In this document: in pieces, positions 21,801 through 33,440 of the stretch | Position numbering within the stretch: position 1 is the stretch's first letter | Layout of the letters: every line of letters starts with the position of its first letter | Source of the DNA: Phoronis australis | Lineage: Eukaryota; Phoronida; Phoronidae | Direction of reading: 5' to 3' | Assembly (NCBI GenBank): GCA_002633005.1 | Contig: NMRA01000252.1 | Span: 425,641 to 489,640 of the forward strand | Length of the DNA: 64,000 bases | Position numbers and translations under genes: made by a program | The notes under the pieces: model-generated | What the model was told of the DNA's origin: nothing | Databases searched by the model: none | Seen by the model: the letters and a program-made list of their open reading frames with translations, nothing else

Positions 21801-24800
21801 AAGTGTACTCTTGGTCTCGTGACGGACCAGGTCAGCTTTTTGTGTACTCTCAGTGTACATCTGGACCCTCTGCAAACTAGTCCAGAGTATCTTTTCACCA
21901 CTGTGCGCAGGATGTTTTGGTTTCGTGAAACTGTTTTCAGATGATTTGTTTCCTGATAGATTTGACGTTTTTCAATTGTTGTCAACGTGATTCAGCTTAA
22001 TAAAGTGATACCTAATTATTTATTGTCGCTTTTAATAATAGACTATGAGTAGAGAGCACCATCGTTCGCCAGTTTTTCTCGTAACGAGACAGAACACATG
22101 TTTATTTCCGGACTAACAGTACAGGTCTTCGTTCTTAAACAACTTGATGCTGCTGTTACGCGATCATCTGATATTCAAGCTTTTACGCCCCGTCGGTGTT
22201 CCTTAATTATGCTCTTGAATATTTGGAAATTGTCTAAACCCCTGTATACACACCACTCTTTTTCTTATACGACTTGTCGTATGCTAAAAAAGGTGTGTGT
22301 AAGCAGATGTTCCAACAAAAGTTTTTGCTGGTGGCGTGACTCATACCCAGATTTGGTTTCACGAAACTTATGAGCCAAGTTCATGTGACGAAATCGAGAA
22401 GGGTTTTTAATTATCTTAAGAAAAACTCCAGAAACATGTTAAGTGCCAGAAACTTACCAGGATGCATGGAAATTTCACTATTTGGCTACAGAAACAAAAC
22501 AATATCTTTCACGGGAGGGGAAACCCTTCGTTCAGAATGCGTAGTCATTATGTTTCAATTTTGTTGAAGTACTAGAAATTAAGCTGATATTTACTTCATG
22601 TTTAGAAAATGTGACATACCTGTTTGTTTACAGCGTAATTTTAATCATTTTTTCGAAGCACGGCAGACGAACAAAACAAATATGGCTGTCACGTGGGCGG
22701 AGCTTAGCATTGATCTATTGTCTGCTGTTCTGGTGTGCCGACCACACATCGAAACCATGTGCTGATTGTTTATACGATTCATCTGAACTCTCCACTCAGT
22801 GTAGTAAAAGACTATCTAACTATATTACATGTACACAGACCTATTTGTTAGTATTCCAATATTATCACCAACCAATATATGTGTTATATCAAACCAATAT
22901 TGGCGACGAGGATAAAGAACTACTTTCATAGTAATGGTTCAACATTTTTACGTGCCTGTACCGAATGGACTTTGGGTTAAGAAAATATCACTGTCTGCGC
23001 AAATAGCGTCGCTTGGGTGAGATTCTCAAATTACTATTAAAAGTTTCTTATATTGCTTTCTTCTAAAATCGTATAATATCATGAGTTTTAATTCAGGGTT
23101 ACGTTTGAATCTATGCACTAGAAAATATTTGTTATGTTGAACACTGGGTCATTTCTCCAATTCTTTGGGTTACGGCCAGTGGCAAGTTAAAAAATCCCCT
23201 GGGTTTGACAGCCTAGTTTCTCCACGGCGCGGTCCCAGCACAGAAGCACAGTTTATCTACAAAGACTACTCTGACGGCATGTAGTTGTCCATGTGTTGCG
23301 CGCGCGCGGCGTGTCTTCACAGCGCGTGCAATACCACCCACGTCGACGCTCAGCGTCCTCTCGCAAGACATCTCACCTTACCGACTTCTCTTGTACATGC
23401 ACAATTTCTGCACTGACGCCTCAAGCTGGCTTCGGTAGGACTTGGCGTACTCAACTTAATTTTTTTGCAGATAGGCAAACAGGCTCAGGCTCGGAACAGG
23501 ACCTAGTTCACCATTTCACCACCAACTTTCACATGGTCAAAAATAGAATTATTTTATTCTTGGTCTTGCTACATCAATATCCGGTGGCACAGCACTCTCG
23601 ATTGCCCGGTTACGCAATTTTGTTGACATGGTTAGATTAGAGCTAGTGTCCTTGTATAAGCTCCGCCCCAGTTGTCAGTCACTGAGCTGGTGAGCACTCA
23701 AGCCATATGACTTACTGAGACTTGGTCAAATATAGCTAAAAAACAACTTTGGATTTTCAGAATGATTTTATTTTTCTTCAGTATACTGTGCATTAAGAAT
23801 TAAAGATTAGGATGACATAAAAATGTAAAAAACAGTCAAAATTATTTTTTGTGTATCCACCTACCTTAACCGTTTTGTTTAAATAGCTTGATAGTACATA
23901 ATTCAAACACATTGATCAACAAACAGCATGAAACTACCTCTACCAGCAGCATGCACATCAGTCGCCACACTTAATTTTTCTAAAAATAAGTTATACCGGC
24001 CCTAACTGGTACTGTACTGGCCAAGTTCTTTTAATGGTTTTTGTCGGCGGCAATTGTTAAGATTCGTATAAGGAGTGCAAACTACTCTGAAGTAACCAGC
24101 TTTAAATGTTTACAAGTCGCTACTAATGAGAATGTGCGAAAATGTTCGTTTGGAAACCAAATTTCAATTTCTCTGTGAAATTCGGTATTTCATTTTTTCG
24201 TATACTATTCAAATGTTTATCTCGTGCGCCTTGTGAGTACAACTTACCGTTCCCTGTTCCCGTAGTATGGTCTTTATCAGGCCTGCCGATACCTCCCTTG
24301 CCTCCTTCCGCCGCCATAATCCTTGTCCATTGTAGCTCTGCGTAGGCACTGTTAGACAATCCACACAAACTACTTTCGAAATCACATTTTTGAGAGTCCA
24401 CCGGAATTGGCTTCGTTACCCTGCAGTTGTAAAGTCGGATGTCGTCAAGGCCAATGATGCTGAACGCTGCGGGATTGGGTATACCGGCTTCGAATTCAAT
24501 CGTGAAGTTTCCGTAAGGGAGTGCGATATAACCTTGACCCCAGTTGAGTCTCGTAAATTGGAGATCAGGCAACCACTGCTCTTGGATACCTTTGAGAGGA
24601 TCATAGCCAGCGAGAAGGGACACGTTCAACGAGGTGCTTCTATCGCCGTTTACGAAGTAAAAGAAGTTTAAGCACCAGGATCCATTGAGTGACACGTTCG
24701 GAATCTGAATGTTCATCTTCAGTGCGTGTGTGTTGTTAGTGTACACCAAGTAATGACCTGCAAACGGAAATGGCGTCCATATCAGTCTACTGTGAGCAGG

Positions 24801-26934
24801 GAACATGCGACGATTGTTACATGTACCATGCGACGATTGTTACATGTACCATGCGACGATTGTTACATGTACCAATTAGAAAGTCAGTTAATAACAAATT
24901 CAGTGATTGGCTACATTAGTATACCGAATTGTCGCAGACGAAACTAAACTTTAGTGCACACCATTTGTCGTTATAAACTTGTTCACTGATTTTAAAAACA
25001 AAATTGATAAGTAGTTGAAATATACGTGTAATGTTTTTAACACCAGGTTCAAATAACAGAGAAAAGATGACCACAAGTGTCGTGACGTAAGCTGACTTTG
25101 TTGTGAATTGTACGTCGCATAGACCTGAAATATACCTTTTTTGGAAGATGGAAAAGTGTGGTCGTGAGATGGCGCCAGTGGGCTGATTTTCTCCCGATCG
25201 CTTGCTTCTACAATTCTCCATGTCTGGCGGTCGTAGTCCAAAAATGTACACGGTGCTCCCTCAAACGTGCAGGAAAGATTCGACTTGGGAGTAGCATAGA
25301 GTGTGGCTATAATTAAATGATGAGAGACAAATATGAATGGCGTGAGAAGTAAATTGAGCTAATGATGGATATCTCCTACTTTCATGATTTGATCGTATGT
25401 TGTGGTTGGGAGTTTATGTTGAGAAACTTAACGCGCCTTTGCTCATTCAAGCATGGCACAAAAATCGAAGCCTTGTCTCGTTCAAACTTGGCGTTTCATT
25501 CAATAGAAACTTTGACACGCTGACTTGGCTAGCCTCGTTGCTCCGCTTGCGAGCGTGTGCAGGGCTCTTGAAAAAATGGCGGAGACGTTGTGTAAAATTG
25601 ACGCGCTCTTTCTCTAAGTAGACCCAAAATTGGTCGGGTAATGACCCATTCCAAGAAACTAACTTAGCTTTATTTTTTACTTAAGTCTAAGATTTGTCCA
25701 CTCAATCTCTTAACTTTGAAATTACTGCATCCGATAAATTAGTCAAATTTGAGGCAAAACATAAAAAATTAACTCGAACTTTTGATCTGTGTCTTGAAAC
25801 AAACTTAAGACAATGTCTTAAAAAAGAGTGCAGGTGGCCTGATTTCTTTTGCGGTAGATAAGGCGGCTTTAGGCCGCAAGGTCAGGCCGCACGGTCAGGC
25901 CGCAAGGTCAGGCCAATTTCACTAATCAACTGATTATGACACATATTGGGACCTGACATCTTCGGTTTCTTCTTTTGTAAAAGTCTTTCAATCTACCTGT
26001 GGATAGAAAGACTATTAAACCTGAATGAACTAGCAATGTCAACTCGGCGGTTTATGTGTTCATCAAGTATACAGTGTCTACATGTAGGTAGGGCAAGTCT
26101 CTACCAGCGGAGGAGCCTTGGCCTTCAGTCCACAGTTGGGACAAAATGAACATACTACTGTATGTCGCCTGTGATGTTACGGTGTCTAACTAGGATTCAT
26201 TGCAAGTAGTTTATCCCGTTCAATCCTAGGATTCATTGTCCAGTAGTAACCTGGATCACCTGTCTGATAGCGAGCCTATCAACACAACAGCTTCTTTGAA
26301 TCTTTTGGTCCAATGGGACTTAAAAATTTTTGGTTTGTCTGCAGACGGAGAGCTTTTTTCCATGGATCCACGGATATTTTAGCCTTGGTCATCTTGTCCA
26401 TCACGTGAGGCGTCCAAAAGGCGATGGTTGAGAGTAACACCTAGGTACAAACTGTAGGTGACTTTTTGTTGGAGTGGGAGCTCGGTACCATACATTCCAT
26501 TTCCGCTTTCAGGTGAAGATCACCACTTTCGTTCGTTTTACTGGTATTAATCTCCAAGCGAGAGACATCTTTTAGCTCAGTTAGTCAGTTTTCTAGGAAC
26601 AGGCCCCAGGACCAAACTCTTTAGCCTCCTGTGACCACGACCAGTGCTTCACTTGACTAGGTTAGTACCGGATTTGGAGGAAGACCAAGGGGGCCATGAC
26701 CCCCCCCCCCTAAAACTCTCCCACATTCGATTTGGCAGTTCGGGGTGCAAATGTCTGACGGTCAAAACCCAGGTTAATACTCTACCATGCCACACACCCT
26801 CCTAAATAAAAATCCTGAATCCGCCCCTGTAGCTATAATGTATGCATATTACCCGCTGAAACTTTATCCCCGCTCACGACTCCAATCACTAAGAAGAAGG
26901 CAATCACGGCGGTCAACGCATCTTTCACGTTCAT
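15809..26934 (-). CDS. Three-MAM-domain secreted or membrane-anchored protein
   Basis: Six minus-strand exons: 26934-26853, 25306-25136, 24757-24248, 18097-17707, 17106-16967 and 16467-15809. All have AG/GT borders and phases that chain exactly to 1953 nt, giving 650 residues. Residues 1-22 are a signal peptide (MNVKDALTAVIAFFLVIGVV). MAM1 spans about 40-196 (CTFEGAPC...GHYLVY...DDIRLYNC), MAM2 about 209-373 (CDFESSLC...GYYIYAEA...DDFSIIHC) and MAM3 about 392-542 (CDFEASSC...GHFMYL...LDNVDIC). A Thr/Ser/Asn-rich stalk with many N-glycosylation sequons follows (about 550-625). The last 20 residues are hydrophobic (TYLLIVAVMVTFCI) and end in DQWSD: either a GPI signal or a weak membrane anchor. 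MAM domains mediate adhesion and oligomerisation at the cell surface; partners here are unknown. Each MAM is split by an intron just before its GHY-type motif, always in the same phase, so further MAM modules could hide in the 6-kb intron or its gap. Confidence 0.9.
20304..20447 (+). mobile_element. Left end of a hAT-type GGCGGATC element, cut by gap
   Basis: Starts with GTGGCGGATCTACGGGGGG, the terminus shared by the hAT-like short elements of this window, then C- and A-homopolymers. The rest is lost in the gap at 20448. Confidence 0.55.
20448..21204. other. Assembly gap (757 N)
   Basis: A run of Ns inside the MAM intron between a GGCGGATC terminus and a hAT transposase fragment, so probably repetitive DNA. 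Confidence 0.99.
21205..21552 (+). pseudogene. hAT-type transposase fragment, internal part
   Basis: Two open pieces separated by stops: ARDANRSWDASSRFEVVHDE, then DIVEAYKPIDTAVDEVQAL through SDIQILRQSRQQK. The second piece matches the minus-strand copy at 36140-36512 (DIVETYKLIDTAVDDVQVL; SHIQILRQSRHQK). The family assignment rests on that copy lying just upstream, in the same orientation, of an AERSFSVLKHVKTHLG block, which is the hAT C-terminal dimerisation signature. The C-terminal block itself is missing here. Confidence 0.65.
21553..22569 (+). mobile_element. Diverged 3' region of the same hAT element, inverted copy
   Basis: The reverse complement of 33140-34100 aligns with this stretch in several blocks: ...GGGGATTAATATTTTAG, GCATAGTACACTTTAGATCT, a block around GTTCTGTCTCGTNACGAG, and the 22370-22567 frame (TKSRRVFNYLKKN...SLFGYRNKT), which resembles the frame at 33140-33385 (TKSGGVLKDLKKT...ALFGYTNKN). 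Block order is conserved, so this is one decayed element end in the opposite orientation to the 33-36 kb copies. Confidence 0.6.
22686..22915 (+). mobile_element. Possible solo LTR plus primer-binding-site remnant
   Basis: The stretch begins TGTCACGTGGGCGGAGC and ends before ATTGGCGACGAGGATAAAG. TGGCGACGAGG-type sequence immediately after an LTR is typical of some Gypsy-group retrotransposons. I cannot show a second LTR or any coding domain, so this is tentative. Confidence 0.25.
24805..24873. repeat. 23-bp tandem repeat, exactly three copies
   Basis: ATGCGACGATTGTTACATGT plus ACC is repeated three times without mismatch, in the MAM intron next to the acceptor side of exon 3. Confidence 0.97.
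25307..26852. other. First intron of the MAM gene
   Basis: Non-coding. It contains a 13-bp tandem repeat (AGGCCGCAAGGTC, just over three copies, 25871-25915) and the short hAT-like element at 26667-26829. No additional exon was recognised. Confidence 0.6.
26667..26829. mobile_element. Short hAT-like element, 163 bp
   Basis: Left end ACCGGATTTGGAGGAAGACC; right end TGAATCCGCCCCTGTA. Its sequence (TTTGGCAGTTCGGGG, AATGTCTGACGG) matches the reverse complement of 40700-40834 and parts of 38486-38768 and 42010-42060, so it is one family. Non-coding. Confidence 0.65.
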
Positions 26935-29900
26935 CTTGCTACCTGGAGTTGATCCTACTACGAGTGTAACCGTATGACAACATTGACTGCTATCTTATCA
27001 TTCAGAACTCGTCGGACTTTTGGACCAAGCATCAATCTGAATGTAGTATCGGCGGCGTACGGCCAAAGTATGCCATGGGTTGTTTTCGTACATTCCGCAA
27101 AAACGTTCACGCGACATAGATTAGGCCTAAGTCGAAAATAGAACGGTTAAATCAAATCAAGAATAGTTTAAAAGCCAGGAGAGTCCGGGGTATTCATGCG
27201 CGGGAGCGTGCTGGATCTGCTGAAGTTCAGCCGATGCCGTGTTATACAGGATAAACGCCAATGGTGATTCGAAATTATCGATTTGCTTCTTTTTGACGTT
27301 ATCTGTCCTACTTCAGTTTTGCACTTTGACGTGTCCTTGCGCCTGTCACCACTATCGCTGCTGTGACCATAACCTTTTAAGTTATGTTTTGTGTACAAGA
27401 ACTCTAGCCATATAATGTATGGCAGAGGTAAAATGGACCCTGAATAGATACCAGTGCTTTGAGCGGTAGGTTCAATTCAGTTTTGTCGGGTGCACCGGGC
27501 TACGAACACGGAAGCCAGACCGGGAGCGGGTGGGGAGCGGGTTATTTCAAATTGCCTTTTCAAATATGATGAGAGATCTCCAATGCACACATTCACTATA
27601 AAGCTACATTTCTACCTATTTTGCCAGCTAAAAACGAAAATCGAATTCTGTATCTTACTCTAAGAACCATTGTGATAGAATTCTTCTTCTCTTCTTAACG
27701 AATATATCATCAATGTCTCCATGAAATTTTCCTGAGGGCGTTTATTGCGTTTCTGACCATTGCCGTACGTTAGCAAAATCGAAAATAGCCACCACATATT
27801 GTGTGCATTGGTGGCTACTTAATTAGTCAGTATTGAAAATGTAACCCTGGTTAATCCCATTAAGATGAGGCCTAGTTTCTTGAAGGTAAAACAGCTAATT
27901 CAATATTCGTAATGTAGATGCCGAATGCTGCTTTAGCATTGCTTGTGTAGTTTACTACCTGGTAACAAGTGCGACAACAATGACGTCATTACTAACGACA
28001 CATGGGACACAAATCGTTTCCAGAAGTGGTTCAGTATATTGCATATTGCGCATCTCCATTTTCCATACCCGGATGAAACATAAACGGAAGCGCGGCCATA
28101 ATGCGAGCATTCAAATGATTTGAATTCCGTTATTGCAATAAAACCGCCGTTCAAAAAACGTGTGTATTGTGCAAATATTCAGATTGTAGTAGTTAACATC
28201 GGCACATAGTCTGATTGACAAAGTGACCGTTAATCCACTGGCGGATCTAGGATATAAGGGGAGACCCAACATTTTGTCTCGGGCAACCAGCGTGCACCCA
28301 GCTTAAATTCTAGGGGCCCCGAATTTCTCAGCGGACCAAAAAAGGAAAACGGTACACCGGCGATCTAGATCTGAAGCTTGCAATGCGGTCTGAACCCCGA
28401 GAACTCACACGCAACCACAAACTAAATCTGCACACGTTCTTAAATCTTGTTTCCGCCCCGTGTTAAATCCCCGGATCCTGGATTAATTAATAAACTCAAT
28501 TTTTCCTTACGCTTTTACTGTTTTTATTTTTTGTGGCAGCCAAGGGGGGAGCTGTCCCCGACCCCCTAAATCCGCCTGTGTAACCTCAGTCCAAACATAA
28601 CTTAAGAGATAGGCTCTGCATTGTTTTGAAGAAGAAGATGTCACTGTTTAAATTTGCGTTTTCCGTTACGCCTTCTTTCGGTGGCTAAAAGGGAAATTCG
28701 GATATGGCGGCCTGTCACGAGGATCCTTATCGTGACGAGATTTACCTTCCGATACTAACCAGAATGCAGAAACCATCAAAAACCAGAACACGCTTCAGGG
28801 TTTATTAGGGTTGACCAACCCTGGTTGGGAAATGACACATGTACGCATTGCTGGTGATCTGTGACTGAGTGACTAAGGACATGCTATTCTACCTGCGTAA
28901 GGGATTCTGTGAGAGTAAAAGGCTTAGTTCAAGTCAAACGGGGTAAAATGCAATTTGAAAGAACGTTTTGTCGTTGGAATTTGAATTTCGTCACTCTAAA
29001 TACCTTGAAGTTGTTCGTACCTACGAGCGTGTGAAGTAGGCATTGGAGTCGTTGTGTACAAAAAGATAGAAGAAAACTTCTCAGAATTTTTGCAAGTAAT
29101 TATGTCGTATTCGAGTTTTGGTTTCATCACACTTTTCTCTTTGATTCCGGCTTAGTTCCTTCGCGTACTCCACACTTCGGGAAGGTAAAAAGTTTTATAG
29201 CACCAGTATTCCAGTGTAGCAAAGCTAGCTCACGTGTACACGTAAGTTCAATAACCGACGGCAGACTCCCTGCTTCATGGCATTAGCGGGATTTGTTCGC
29301 CCCTTGGCGATATCCCAGATCCACCCGTGTAGACTGCCCACTGGTGGCCTTTACAATAGATCTTCATTGGGTCTTGGTAATAGTCCTAACTGGAAATGAA
29401 TAATACTTACGATTAAATTTAGACTTTTAACAACGCAACTTGTCAACACCTGTTTAAACAAGTTAACTTGACTTCAAACTTTTACTTTTTTGAGACGTAA
29501 ATTGTGTCGGATGTAGACGATTACACTTGGTAATTTTATCCAGGCTATGACGCTGGCGGATTGATGCTACAGAAAACGAAGCCCCCTAGCGGTAACAAGT
29601 ATTCGAAAGCCAACATTATCTCCACCGGAGCCAATTGCTTGCGGGGGCACTGGACAACGCTCAGTGGGTTTCACCTAACTGAACACGCATCTATAGACTT
29701 GCCTTCTTTTTTTTTACTCTGTGGAAAACCGTATACAACAGCTCTACATATACAGACCAGCACAGAACTCTATTGGGTCTTGTATTTTGGTTCCTACCCC
29801 TTCAATGAAAGGAGAAAAGGCGAAAAAATACAAAATTGGAGCATTTTAACCCCTAATCACCATATCTTTGCCGATGCACAACATGCAACTGAAACCCAAC

Positions 29901-31328
29901 GTTATATTCTGAAAGAAAATTTCCAACAGATTCCGAAAAGTGGTCCAAAAGTATACTGTCAAGAAACTATTTTTGTAACTCAGGCTTGTTCGAGTACTAT
30001 CTGAAATCGCAGACGATTTCTCGATCGCCACCCAGCAATGCACAAATGCAACAGGGGACGCCATCTCTTGTCTCGTTGTGTAGATCCCTGTGGTTATTTG
30101 TCGCAGGAGATCTATAAGTACAAGTATCTCTCAAGTATACATGTATGCTGCGATCAGCTATCAGTCCCTTGACTTGCGCAAACACCATGATCAGTATTAC
30201 CACGTGATGAGCTTTTCCAGACACGCGAACAACACCCCAATGTTTACAAAAAATAGTCAGAACGTCCTCAAATGAATAACATTTTTTTCTAAATGGATGT
30301 AAAGAACTCGAAGTAAATGCAAATTAAGTTGTTTTAGAAATAGCACCAACGTTTCTTTTTAATAATAAATCTCTATGTCAGTCGATAAAATCGTATACGT
30401 GTAAAATAACTTATTGTATATGAAAATGATTTATATATACTCGTAACCTTATGTCATTCTAATCCTAACATCAGTTTTTTAAAGTATGTATTTTTGTAAG
30501 ATAATTCTATATAAATTTATTTATAATTATTAAGCCAGATACAATGCCTCTTGGCGTTTTCCGAGTATGTATATTTATTGATCTGTATATTTGACAATAA
30601 AAATTAAAAAGCTATGAGCAAGTTGTCCATGAGAAGTGTCAACATCAAGCTTGTGGCATGAACTACTATCTGCAAAGCAAGAAATAGCTTTAAACGATTA
30701 TTAGAGTTCTTCTCAGTGCCCAAAGTACGATTTAAGGCACAACTGTCAGATAGGAAGTTGATTAATGTTAATCAGTAAAGGTCCAAATTAGGAAAGGTCA
30801 CAAATGTAGGCAACATACGTGTCCTAATGTGTACAGGAAGCACAGCTATGACCTCGGTGGGAAACGGGCAAAAAGCCCGGCCCAACACAGGTACATGTAG
30901 CACTGAACGCTTTCATGTCGGGTAAAACCGGGCGCGAATCGCAATGCTTTCATGATACATTCATGCAGGCCCGTAGCCAGGGGGATGGAGGGTTCGATCG
31001 ATCCCCACAAAAAGGTCCAGCCCCAGTCTATCTGTTAAAGATAGGATATAGATGGACAACAACAATTGTTGCAACTACTGGTACTACTAACAGCAACTAA
31101 GTTAGTATTAATTTTGAATTTGCTTCTTATTCAAAGCGCTTCACGTACATGTAGTCGTCAGACCGTACCTGGCTGCCATATTGTATTTCGTCCGAATGGT
31201 GTTTACGTAGATGAGAGGATCGTGCAGACGACTAGGGGAGGCTCTATGTTATTCATTGAACGCGCGTGGTGGTTACAACACAGTAACAAGGGGGTCTAGA
31301 AGTAAATGTCTATACCCTAGATAGGCTA
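26935..31328. other. Non-coding stretch upstream of the MAM gene
   Basis: Contains the MAM promoter side (26935 to about 27500), the hAT-like element at 28236-28580 and a short repeat terminus at about 30964 (GCAGGCCCGTAGCCAGGGGG). A 147-residue frame at 29561-30004 follows an acceptor-like TTTTATCCAG but has no recognisable domain or partner exon. 30300-30620 is very AT-rich. I see no supported gene. Confidence 0.45.
28236..28580. mobile_element. hAT-like short element, 345 bp
   Basis: Left end CACTGGCGGATCTAGGATAT; right end CCCCCTAAATCCGCCTGTG. The internal order (AACATTTTGTCTCGGGCAA, GGTCTGA, GCGGTCTGAACCCC, TGTGGCAGCCAAGGGGGGAG) is shared with 41166-41533. Non-coding. Confidence 0.75.
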
Positions 31329-32210
31329 TATAACAGCGAGAGAGCTCCCAAAAGGTGCTGTGTGAATGCCAAAAATCGACCAAGAAACAAAACAGCAGAA
31401 AGAAATGTTATTTTGCTTTACTTGCTGGCATAGCAAGATAAAGTGCATTTTCAAATTTAGAATGTGATCGTCAAATATCTTGTTCATCTAGTGTCCAATT
31501 TGATTGTGGATTGTTGTATTGACAGTCATGCGTGTACACGTATGTGGGTTTCAACTCTTTTAAATTCAGTAGGCCTACACGCGGACGGTAAATTCACTAT
31601 ACGCAATCCTCCGTCGTTACTCAAGACATTTAACTGTAAACCGAGTTTTTTTCGTCTTAGAAAACCCTGACGAGCATTTTCACATTAGTAGGAGAAAGTA
31701 GGTCTAGACCTGATAAAAATTTTGGTCAATGAAGAAAACCTTCTCTTGTCAATCAGTGTCAATAGAGCACATGTTGGCAGCCTTCATATTTGTATATGTA
31801 CGAGCAACTAACTTGATGGAAAAAATTCCAACGATTGCATGTCACTTTCCCGAAGTTTCACTACTCCGAAGCTTTGAGTAGTGAACACAGCAGTGGCGGA
31901 TCTACGTTTTCAGTAAGAGGGCTTGATATTCGCGATTGGCGCGAATGCGAGGCGCGTAGCGCCGACGCGCGTAGCGCCGAGTTGGGGTTTTCCTCGCCCA
32001 TGTAAGGAATTTTTTGTTTGTGTAGCAAAATAGTGCAATTTTAATCCAATCCTGGGAATTTGTGGCAGTTAATATGTCTGTGGGGGTTTTCTTAAGATAC
32101 TTTAAAACTCCTCCAGATTTCGTCTCATCAACTGGGCTCATGATTTCATTAATTCTGTGCACATCTGTGTATGAGTCATGCCACGAGCAAGATTTTAGTT
32201 GAAACTACTA
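31329..32210. repeat. Duplicated segment A, copy 1
   Basis: From TATAACAGCGAGAGAGCTCC onward this stretch matches 32591-33433 at about 95 percent by eye, including the minus-strand frame with HRINEIMSPVDETKSGGVLK. It contains a GC-rich GGCGCGTAGCGCC motif that is doubled here and single in copy 2. The two copies flank the (AT)n array and the 289-N gap. Confidence 0.9.
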
Positions 32211-32243
32211 TCTACACATAGGCGCATTTAGGGGGGGGGGGGG

Positions 32244-32532
32244 NNNNNNNNNNNNNNNNNNNNNNNNNNNNNNNNNNNNNNNNNNNNNNNNNNNNNNNNN
32301 NNNNNNNNNNNNNNNNNNNNNNNNNNNNNNNNNNNNNNNNNNNNNNNNNNNNNNNNNNNNNNNNNNNNNNNNNNNNNNNNNNNNNNNNNNNNNNNNNNNN
32401 NNNNNNNNNNNNNNNNNNNNNNNNNNNNNNNNNNNNNNNNNNNNNNNNNNNNNNNNNNNNNNNNNNNNNNNNNNNNNNNNNNNNNNNNNNNNNNNNNNNN
32501 NNNNNNNNNNNNNNNNNNNNNNNNNNNNNNNN

Positions 32533-32595
<63 letters not shown>
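32244..32595. other. Assembly gap (289 N) and (AT)n microsatellite
   Basis: G-homopolymer, Ns at 32244-32532, then (AT)n at 32533-32595. This separates the two copies of segment A. Confidence 0.98.
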
Positions 32596-32596
<1 letters not shown>

Positions 32597-33433
32597 CAGC
32601 GAGAGAGCTCCCAAAAGGTGCTGTGTGAATGCCAAAAATCGACCAAGAAACAAAATAGCAGAAAAAATGCTATTTTGTTATACTTGCTGGCATAGCAAGG
32701 TAAAGTGCATTTTCAAATTTAGAATATGATCGTCAAATATCTTGTTCATCTTGTGTCCAATTTGATTGTGGATTGTTGTATTGACAGTCATGCGTGTACA
32801 CGTACAGTGTATGTGGGTTTCAACTCCTTTAAATTCAGTAGGCCTACACGCGGACGGTAAATTCACTATACGCAGTCCTCCGTCGTTACTCAAGACATTT
32901 AACTGTAAACCGAGTTTTCACATTAGTAGGAGAAAGTAGGTCTAGACCTGATAAAAATTTTGGTCAATGAAGAAAACCTTCTCTTGTCAATCAGTGTCAA
33001 TAGAGCACATGTTGGCAGCCTTCATATTTGTATATGTACGAGCAACTAACTTGATGGAAAAAATTCCCACGATTGCATGTCACTTTTCCGAAGTTTCACT
33101 ACTCCGAAGCTTTGAGTAGTGAACACAGCAGTGGTGGATCTACGTTTTCAGTAAGAGGGCTTGGTATTCGCGCCAAGCGCGAATACGAGGCGCGTAGCGC
33201 CGAGTTGGGGTTTTCCTCGCCCACGTAAGGAAATTTTTGTTTGTGTAGCCAAATAGTGCAATTTTCATCGATTCCTGGGAATTTGTGGCAGTTAACATGT
33301 CTCTGGGGGTTTTCTTAAGATCCTTTAAAACTCCTCCAGATTTCGTCTCATCAACTGGGCCCATGATTTCATTAATTCTGTGCACATCTGTGTATGAGTC
33401 ATGCCACGAGCAAGATTTTAGTTGAAACTACTA
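32591..33433. repeat. Duplicated segment A, copy 2
   Basis: Second copy of 31329-32210. Carries AGCAGTGGTGGATCTACG near 33127, a hAT-like terminus, and the minus-strand frame HRINEIMGPVDETKSGGVLK. It lies directly next to segment B. Confidence 0.9.
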
Positions 33434-33440
33434 CTATCTA

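Larger units (their letters stand above)
19749..23865. mobile_element. TTAA-flanked TIR element, about 4.1 kb, in a MAM intron
   Basis: TTAA at 19745-19748 is followed by GGTAGGTGTATACAC. The other end reads GTGTATCCACCTACC then TTAA at 23866-23869. The 15-base termini are inverted with one mismatch, and TTAA duplications are produced by piggyBac and Kolobok transposases. The interior includes an N gap and inverted hAT remnants; I see no piggyBac or Kolobok transposase, so it may be a non-autonomous element with nested insertions. The pairing of these two ends is inferred. Confidence 0.5.

Noticed and set aside
29561-30004. 147-residue plus-strand frame after an acceptor-like site
   Set aside because: No recognisable domain, no ATG-supported start in context and no partner exon; left as part of the non-coding stretch.
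29997-30224. Minus-strand frame with hydrophobic start and CCIC motif
   Set aside because: Starts at GTG, has no ATG before the hydrophobic part, and the cysteine pattern is too short to assign.
30980-31010. tRNA B-box-like GGTTCGATCGATCC
   Set aside because: No A box or cloverleaf around it; it is part of a repeat terminus (GCAGGCCCGTAGCCAGGGGG).
32212-32653. Tyr-Ile repeat proteins over (AT)n and Ns
   Set aside because: Translation of a microsatellite and an assembly gap.
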